In this document: piece after piece, positions 59,399 through 64,000 of the stretch
How positions within the stretch are numbered: the first letter of the stretch is position 1
Layout: every line of letters begins with the position of its first letter
From: Thiomonas intermedia
Lineage (GTDB): Bacteria; Pseudomonadota; Gammaproteobacteria; Burkholderiales; Burkholderiaceae_C
Length of the DNA: 64,000 nucleotides
Direction: 5' to 3'
Assembly: GCF_002028405.1 (NCBI RefSeq)
Contig: NZ_CP020046.1
Coordinates: 620,001 to 684,000, forward strand
Made by a program: the position numbers and the translations under genes
The notes under the pieces: model-generated
Told to the model about the DNA's origin: nothing
Databases searched by the model: none
What the model saw: the letters and a program-made list of their open reading frames with translations, nothing else

Positions 59399-59570
59399 GG
59401 TGGTGAACTCCGGTAGATGGGCAGGGCGCCCATGTACCTATTCACCAGCCGGCGAAATGCACGGGCCGAGGGCGGCCCGCAACAACCAAGCAACGCGCGA
59501 GAGAAATCTTTCTGCGCGCGGATGGGTTTGGCGGCGCGCCCTCGCGCCGTGCTTTTTGCTTTTGGACTTT

Positions 59571-59670
59571 GGACGGATGGACGGATTGGACGGATGTTTG
59601 GGGGTTTTTGGCTCATGTGAGAAAACATGGAGAAAACCCTGGAAAACGTGTCCAATCCGTCCATCCGTCC
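59571..59670. repeat. Iteron-like 20-bp inverted repeat downstream of the primase
   Basis: GGACGGATGGACGGATTGGA (59571-59590) is exactly complementary to 59651-59670. The GGACGGAT unit occurs three times on the left arm (through about 59595) and as CCGTCCAT/CCAATCC on the right. The 60-nt middle is AT-rich with CATG-TGAGAAAA-CATG. The 316-nt gap 59399-59714 has no gene. The layout, repeated short units flanking an AT-rich core beside a P4-type primase-helicase, fits a replication origin. Confidence 0.6.
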
Positions 59671-59714
59671 AATCCGGGAAGGTCGGCGGGAACCTGGTGG
59701 AGACGTGAACGGCT

Positions 59715-61169
59715 TCAGTCGGCGGGGGTCTTGAGCCGGACGCCATGCCAGCCGCGCTCGCCGCGTTGCTTGCCGGGGGTGAGGCCGCGTTCGCGCAGTC
59801 GATCGCCGAGAGACTTGCTGCTCATGGGCCGGTGGCCCATGCCGGTGGCCCATGTCGAGTACGACTTGTACAAGTCAGCCGTGCTGGCGAACGATTGCGG
59901 CGATGAATCGAGCATGCAGTGGTCTTCGATCCAAAGTCCCAGGACATCGCTGTCGCGCCGGTATTCGGCGTTGGCTATGACGAGCGCTTTGGGCAAATTG
60001 CCCAGCCCCTGTTCCCGCCATGAGTGGAAACCGGCGACAGCCCATGCCAGGATGCCCGGCAGCTCGGCGGTCAGCTTGTCGAGAAGCCCCTTGTCCTTCG
60101 TTTGCTCGGGCACGGTGACAGGGAACGGTACCAGCACCACCCGCCGCCAGATGCCGTGATCCGTCCCTGTGATCACGGGCTTGTGGTTCGTCACTAGCAC
60201 AACTTTGAATTTCGGCTTGTACGTGAAGAACTCCCGGTGCAGGAACCGCGCGGTGAGGGCGTCTTCGCCTGTCACCTGTTTGACTACGCCTTCGTCAAGC
60301 CGCGCGCCATCCGGGCCTTCGCTGGCGACCACCAGCCGGGCCTTGTCGAGGGAGGCCAGGTCGTTGCGGATCGCATTGGGGTCCCGCTCAGTGAGGGTCG
60401 CAAACTGCACCGTCTGGGCGTAGGTGCCCAGCATGCACTTGACGATTTCTGCGAACAGCGATTTCCCGTTGGCGCCCGTGCCATGCATCACGAGGAACAG
60501 CTGCTCCGAAGTCTTGCCGGTGAGGCAGTACCCGACGAACTTTTGCAGCCAGTGCCGCACGTCCGGGTCGGGCTGGACTTGCTCAAGGAATCGTTCCCAG
60601 TTGGGGCACGCCACGTCTTCGTCGCCGCCACGCCACTCGGCACCCGCTTGCCGGGTGATGAGGTCGCCGGGCTGACCTGAGCGAAACGCGGTGGTCTCAC
60701 CCAGCCCCACCACCCCGTTTTGGACGCCCAGCAGCCAGTCGTCAGAGTCCAGCCGCGCCTGTTCAACGGCCATGCGTGGGTCGGTGGCCGCGATCGCAAT
60801 CATCGCGTCCAACCTGGGCTTCTGCTGGGTTTTACGTGCGTGCTCAAGGAGCGCCTTCGCCTCGGCGGCCAGAACGCCGCTCATGGCCTTGTCGCGAGTC
60901 TGGGCTGCCTCGATCGCCAGCTTGCTGGCCTCGAGCAGCATGTCGCGTGTGACGGCGATCGCGCGCTGGGTCACCCACCCGAGAGTGTCAGCTTGCCAGG
61001 CATGGTTGACGAACTCCATCCACTGTCCGCGCGCAGGCACGTACAGCAGCTGCCCCGCGAATCGAAAGGCAAATCGATCGGCGTTTGAGACGTCCGTCAG
61101 CTCTTGATCGTGAGCCTGCACCAGCGCCGCAGGCTGGGCTTTGCTTTTTGTGGTGGGCATCTTGCTCAT
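59715..61169 (-). CDS. P4-family (D5-type) primase-helicase
   Basis: The 484-residue replication protein of phage satellites has the D5_N region (about 60-215, LLGVQNGVVGLGETTAFRSG). The superfamily 3 helicase core has Walker A LVMHGTGANGKSLFAEIVK (Walker motif about 230-237), Walker B region ASLDKARLVVASEGPDG, and VVLVTNHKPVITGTDHGIWR (motif C and arginine finger area, about 327-346). The C-terminal winged helix has LYKSYSTWATGMGHRPMSSK. It should unwind the satellite origin. It is coupled to the upstream zinc-finger gene by ATGA. Confidence 0.93.
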   Translation of the reverse strand: MSKMPTTKSKAQPAALVQAHDQELTDVSNADRFAFRFAGQLLYVPARGQWMEFVNHAWQADTLGWVTQRAIAVTRDMLLEASKLAIEAAQTRDKAMSGVLAAEAKALLEHARKTQQKPRLDAMIAIAATDPRMAVEQARLDSDDWLLGVQNGVVGLGETTAFRSGQPGDLITRQAGAEWRGGDEDVACPNWERFLEQVQPDPDVRHWLQKFVGYCLTGKTSEQLFLVMHGTGANGKSLFAEIVKCMLGTYAQTVQFATLTERDPNAIRNDLASLDKARLVVASEGPDGARLDEGVVKQVTGEDALTARFLHREFFTYKPKFKVVLVTNHKPVITGTDHGIWRRVVLVPFPVTVPEQTKDKGLLDKLTAELPGILAWAVAGFHSWREQGLGNLPKALVIANAEYRRDSDVLGLWIEDHCMLDSSPQSFASTADLYKSYSTWATGMGHRPMSSKSLGDRLRERGLTPGKQRGERGWHGVRLKTPAD

Positions 61170-61624
61170 TTCCCCTCCCGCATCGCCCTGCGTGCGATCT
61201 GTTTCACCAACTCCGCCGCCCTGCCAGCGTCGATCATGGCCTCCAGCCCGCCCACAAGCTGACCGCCTTGCACACAGGCCAGCAGGCGAGCATGGGCCTG
61301 CATCAGTTCCTCCACCGCCGCCGCCAGGCTGACCCAGGCGCCGGGTCCACCGTTGCCCTTGCCCGGCATGGCCGGGTCGGTGACGCGGGGGTACAGGTCA
61401 GACCAGCCCAGTCCGAGCTCGGCCAGCACTTCGTCAGGAGTATGTCGGCAATGGCAAAAAAGGAGCGGCCCGCCATCTTTACCGATGGCGATGCTCAAGT
61501 CCTCGTTCTGCTTGTTGTGCAGGGGACAGGAAGCGCGCCATGCCGCGCTAGTTTTGGATGTGGTCGGCGCCTTGCGCACGGCGCCGAGGTGTGGCACGAG
61601 CGTGGTTTGGATGGGGTGACTCAC
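61166..61624 (-). CDS. Primase-type zinc-finger protein
   Basis: From GTG 61624 the product is 152 residues. The start is set by a 4-nt GTGA overlap with the upstream stop. A CHC2-like zinc finger is visible (RASCPLHNKQNEDLSIAIG, then PLLFCHCRHTPDEVLAELGL; Cys, His, Cys and Cys spaced as in DnaG-type fingers, about residues 33-58). The rest is helical. Together with the downstream D5 helicase it supplies the DNA-recognition half that P4 alpha-like proteins carry in one chain. Confidence 0.8.
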   Translation of the reverse strand: MSHPIQTTLVPHLGAVRKAPTTSKTSAAWRASCPLHNKQNEDLSIAIGKDGGPLLFCHCRHTPDEVLAELGLGWSDLYPRVTDPAMPGKGNGGPGAWVSLAAAVEELMQAHARLLACVQGGQLVGGLEAMIDAGRAAELVKQIARRAMREGK

Positions 61625-62094
61625 AGCAGCACCCCCTGGCCTTGCCCCTCCAACCCGCGGCGGTAGGCCAGGCACTGCTGCACCCGGCGACGCGTGCAGC
61701 CATCGCGCTCTGCGAGCACCTTGGTGTCAGAGGCCGGCTCGCGCTCGGCGAACGCTGCGACCACCCCTGGGCGCAGGGCCAGGGTTTGGCAGGCCGCCAC
61801 CAATTCGGCGGGGTCGTCGCCGCCCTGCTGTCCAAAGGCGTCACACCATTCCGACGGCGAGGCGAACCAAGCCGGGCCATGCGCACCGCCTGCCCGGCGG
61901 TCGCGCCGGGCTTGAGCTCGCAGAGCACGGGCCAGGGCAGCGGGGGCGGCGTCGGGGCGGTCGGTCGCCATCAGCCAGGCTGCGGCGGCGTCGCAGTCGC
62001 GGTCGCGGTCGAACTGCCTCGCGAGCAGCAGCGCCTCGGCTGCGCGGGGTGGCAGGGCCTGCGCGCAGGCCACGTTCCAGGCGCGGGGCGTCAC
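61621..62094 (-). CDS. Hypothetical satellite protein
   Basis: From GTG 62094, again placed by a 4-nt GTGA overlap, the product has 157 residues. It is Ala/Arg-rich and helical, with ARQFDRDRDCDAAAAWLMAT, WFASPSEWCDAFGQQGGDD and a basic end (LAERDGCTRRRVQQCLAYRR) that could be an HTH-like DNA-binding tail. The family is unknown. It lies between the AlpA-like regulator and the zinc-finger gene, so it belongs to the replication operon. Confidence 0.7.
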   Translation of the reverse strand: MTPRAWNVACAQALPPRAAEALLLARQFDRDRDCDAAAAWLMATDRPDAAPAALARALRAQARRDRRAGGAHGPAWFASPSEWCDAFGQQGGDDPAELVAACQTLALRPGVVAAFAEREPASDTKVLAERDGCTRRRVQQCLAYRRGLEGQGQGVLL

Positions 62095-62282
62095 GGCTGC
62101 CCCCCTTCGCCCGCAAGGCGGCGCAAGTCGCTCCAGCGAAAGCGGAGGGCACGCCCGATGCGCACGGGCGTCAGCGCGCCCCGTCGGGTGAGGTGGTGGA
62201 GGGTGGTCCTGCTCAGGCGCAGGTAGGCCACCGCCTCGGCGGCGGTGGCGAGGCCCGCCGCTTGGCTGTGTGATGAAGGCAT
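62091..62282 (-). CDS. AlpA/excisionase-like HTH regulator
   Basis: From ATG 62282 (AAGGGGGAACC ribosome site) this 63-residue protein has one HTH_17 domain: ATAAEAVAYLRLSRTTLHHL and RRGALTPVRIGRALRFRWSD. AlpA-type proteins switch on integrase and replication genes in P4-like elements. It is the first gene of the leftward replication operon. The 300-400 nt upstream (62283-62690) hold the right arm sites, a GTTGGC/GCCAAC hairpin (62589-62610) and no other gene I can support. Confidence 0.88.
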   Translation of the reverse strand: MPSSHSQAAGLATAAEAVAYLRLSRTTLHHLTRRGALTPVRIGRALRFRWSDLRRLAGEGGQP

Positions 62283-62619
62283 GGTTCCCCCTTCGGAGAA
62301 CCCTGGCACGAGGGCAAAAGGCGGACGCGGCGTACTTCACCCCGCGAAGGGTGTCGCCCGCCTGCCCCGCGTCGCGGGGGACGGGCCCTATGGAGTGCGT
62401 CCAAACTCTAGTGCCCGCACCCCTGGCGAAGATCCTCGGGTGCGCCCGGCTGTGTGCCTCGGCCGGTCTGGTTGCAATAGTAGCGCATTTTGCTTGCGCA
62501 TCAAGCTGCGCGCCGCATTTTTGTCGAAAAAAATACGTATCTATCGATTTATACACTAAATACGAAGCCCGTCAATCTGGGCGGGCATGTTGGCGGGCCG
62601 ACCGGCCAACGATGGTATT

Positions 62620-62640
62620 TTGTGGGCAATCTTGTGGGCA
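62620..62640 (+). repeat. Arm-type integrase sites, right pair
   Basis: TTGTGGGCA occurs at 62620-62628 and 62632-62640, in the same orientation as the left pair at 30724-30745, which is expected when one integrase recognises both ends. Confidence 0.65.
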
Positions 62641-62654
62641 GCGCATCGCAGAAA

Positions 62655-62686
62655 ATAAAAAATCCTAAGTGAATCAATCACTTAGG
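62655..62686 (-). terminator. Terminator on minus strand at the right attachment site
   Basis: On the minus strand CCTAAGTGA-TTGAT-TCACTTAGG is followed by ATTTTTTA. The left attachment site also has a minus-strand terminator just past it, which supports both being copies of a tRNA 3' end. Confidence 0.85.
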
Positions 62687-62688
62687 CT

Positions 62689-62711
62689 CTTGCTCTGGCG
62701 ACGAAGGGATT
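62689..62711 (-). other. Right attachment site, degenerate tRNA-Ser 3' end
   Basis: CTTGCTCTGGCG-ACGAAGGGATT (62689-62711) repeats the left site CTTGTTCTGGCGGAGACGAAGGGATT with a 3-bp deletion (GAG). The deletion would destroy a functional acceptor stem, so it is a recombination site only. Confidence 0.62.
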
Positions 62712-63071
62712 GCGACTTTCTTCGTATTTCGTTGATCTGCAAGTTATTTTTGAATTTTGTTTTTTCCGATCCCCCAGCGATGCCCCCAAGGTAGCGCGGG
62801 CAAGCGGCAGGACTGGTCGAGGTTCGAGGGTGGCGCGCTCTCAGCTGCCACACTGAAACAGAAACTCGCGCTAAGCCGAACTACAACTTTTAACCCCCCC
62901 CCAGAAACCCAACCCCGCAAAAATTCGGCTAGGGCACGGTCTAGGGGGTAAGGATGCCAGCCTTTTCCTACCCCCCCTGGTGTCGTCTATGTGATCTGTC
63001 GCCATCCTGCTGCGTTGCAAAAAAAATGCGGACGCCTTGCCCCGCCCTTTTCCCTTCCTACCAAAAAACAC

Positions 63072-63184
63072 TGAGGACACTGAGGACAGGCCAAAAAAAT
63101 GCTGTAAACTATTGATTTATTTATATTTTTATGTCCTCATTTGGGTTGAGGACAAACGCTATTTTGCTGAGGACACTGAGGACA
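63072..63184. repeat. TGAGGACA iteron-like cluster
   Basis: The 8-mer TGAGGACA occurs five times directly (63072, 63081, 63147, 63168, 63177) and once inverted (63132-63139). In two places copies are 9 bp apart. The middle (63100-63131) is very AT-rich (ATTGATTTATTTATATTTTT). This resembles an origin or operator of the next element. The rest of 62712-63071 shows no gene. Confidence 0.6.
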
Positions 63185-63336
63185 ACTGGACTTCCCTGCA
63201 CTTGTGCGGACAGGGCGCGCGCCCCTCTTTTTGCTGGAAAACCGTGAATGGCAGCATTGTGCAGCGCAGAAAAATCTCTCCATCCCCCGCCCCTGCGCCC
63301 GGCGCAGATGGGTCGATCACACCTCCACATCGCCCA

Positions 63337-63361
63337 ATAAAAACCCGCCACGAGGGCGGGT
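63337..63361 (-). terminator. Rho-independent terminator downstream of capsid gene
   Basis: On the minus strand ACCCGCC-CTCGT-GGCGGGT is followed by TTTTATT. Confidence 0.8.
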
Positions 63362-63443
63362 AGTCTTGACCACAGCGCCACTTCTCTGGCGCTTGCCAAG
63401 TCTCGCAGTTTTTTACTCTGGCACACCCACGAGTTGTGCCATC

Positions 63444-63462
63444 ACCCGCCTTCCGGGCGGGT
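63444..63462 (-). terminator. Hairpin directly after the capsid gene
   Basis: ACCCGCC/GGCGGGT with a 5-nt loop lies 13 nt past the capsid stop; no U-run follows, so it may act together with the second hairpin. Confidence 0.55.
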
Positions 63463-63474
63463 TCACCTCACTCC

Positions 63475-64000
63475 TTACGGAGTAATTCCGCTCACCACGG
63501 CAAACGCCGCGGGCTGTGCAATCGCCACATCCATGCGCAGATGCGCCAGAAAGGCGTACTGCAGGTTGGTCACGAAAGCCTCCCGTAGGACTTCGATGCG
63601 CAGCTCCTGCCGGATGCCGAAGATCATCTGTGAGAAGTCACCCATCAGAATGCACGAAGCATTCGCTGCGGTGCCCTGCGTCTGGTTCACAGGGACGATG
63701 GTGGTTGCCAGGCCGGGCAACTGCTCCAGGGCTTGAGGTGCCCGCAGAGGTTGCCCGCTGGTGTCCTTGAAACCGCTGATGGCGCGGCGCGTGCGGGGGT
63801 GCAGAATCATCGCGGTAGGCGCCGCCGCGTTCGCCGATTCAAGCGCCATTACTGCGTCGAGCAGCGGGTCAAAACTCTGCAACTGCGCACCATTCGTCCC
63901 CATGCTCACCTGATTGATGCCCACGGTTCCGAGCAGGCCCAGCGGCGTTCCGGCAGTGCCAGCCCCGAACAGCGCAGCACGGTCGGCCTCCACCGCCATA
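63475..64000 (-). CDS. HK97-type major capsid protein, N-terminal part outside the window
   Basis: The last 175 or so residues of an HK97-fold phage major capsid protein are visible; the frame runs off the right edge. Typical features are EADRAALFGAGTAGTPLGLL, AMILHPRTRRAISGFKDTSG, GDFSQMIFGIRQELRIEVLR and a final FLAHLRMDVAIAQPAAFAVV. Usual capsids of this kind are about 390-420 residues, so more than half is missing. It is transcribed leftward and ends at two terminators; the element it belongs to extends beyond the window. Confidence 0.92.
   Translation of the reverse strand, partial: MAVEADRAALFGAGTAGTPLGLLGTVGINQVSMGTNGAQLQSFDPLLDAVMALESANAAAPTAMILHPRTRRAISGFKDTSGQPLRAPQALEQLPGLATTIVPVNQTQGTAANASCILMGDFSQMIFGIRQELRIEVLREAFVTNLQYAFLAHLRMDVAIAQPAAFAVVSGITP

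Noticed and set aside
62095-62556. N-terminal extension of the 61621-62094 gene to 62556
   Set aside because: It would overlap the whole AlpA-like gene in another frame; the 4-nt GTGA overlap at 62091-62094 marks the real start.
62490-62672. Small plus-strand ORF next to the right attachment site
   Set aside because: It is made up of the arm-site repeat and flanking non-coding sequence and has no ribosome site; the same kind of spurious ORF appears near the left arm sites.
63037-63363. 108-codon plus-strand ORF over the TGAGGACA repeats
   Set aside because: Its TEDTED repeats are just translated iterons; no ribosome site and no coherent fold.

Overview
The window is high-GC bacterial DNA from a betaproteobacterium of the order Burkholderiales. 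The gene order, protein types and dispersed C/G-rich repeats fit a Thiomonas-like organism, but no rRNA or other marker here fixes the genus. Coding density is high and many genes overlap by 4 nt.

Core chromosome, about 1-21.2 kb: a truncated AsmA-like DUF748 protein, a Na+/H+-antiporter-like membrane protein, a hydroxyisobutyrate-type dehydrogenase, inorganic pyrophosphatase, and the conserved dolP-diaA-yraN-rsmI group. Next come a MASE1-PAS-GGDEF diguanylate cyclase, an SGNH hydrolase, a GlcG/HbpS protein, parE and parC (topoisomerase IV), an OmpA-like lipid-anchored or membrane protein, a ChaA-type Ca2+/H+ antiporter, a GNAT protein and a RidA-like protein.

Integron relic, 21.3-23.4 kb: a truncated integron integrase points away from two low-GC cassette genes of unknown function, each followed by a recognisable attC site. 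Core genes then resume (degP, a SIMPL protein, purU, an NTF2-like protein, yheT, cytochrome c5-like) up to tRNA-Arg(CCG) at 30.2 kb.

Integrated element, 30.58-62.71 kb: it is bounded by direct repeats that match the 3' end of a serine tRNA. A pair of TTGTGGGCA arm-type sites lies just inside each end, and a P4-type tyrosine integrase sits at the left. Its cargo includes a lipoprotein, a secreted protein, a DUF2130 coiled-coil nuclease-like protein and remnants of an older integrase and an IS5-type transposase. The main cargo is a 17 kb one-direction defence-type locus (36.8-54.0 kb): small HTH protein, SNF2-like helicase, UvrD-like helicase, DUF262/HNH protein, DUF4391-like protein, RloA/RloB pair, type III Mod, Fic protein, type III Res. 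This full combination is the best candidate for an undescribed or unusually expanded system. An intact IS21 element (5-bp target duplication) splits a 62-codon ORF just downstream. A GC-rich gene-free stretch follows, full of long inverted repeats (56.9-57.45 kb). A leftward P4-satellite-like module (alpA-type HTH, two small genes, D5-type primase-helicase, small genes, iteron-like inverted repeats) closes the element.

Right end, 62.7-64 kb: a second element appears to start, with iteron-like TGAGGACA repeats, two terminators and the 3' part of an HK97-type major capsid gene. This suggests two elements integrated in tandem at one tRNA site.
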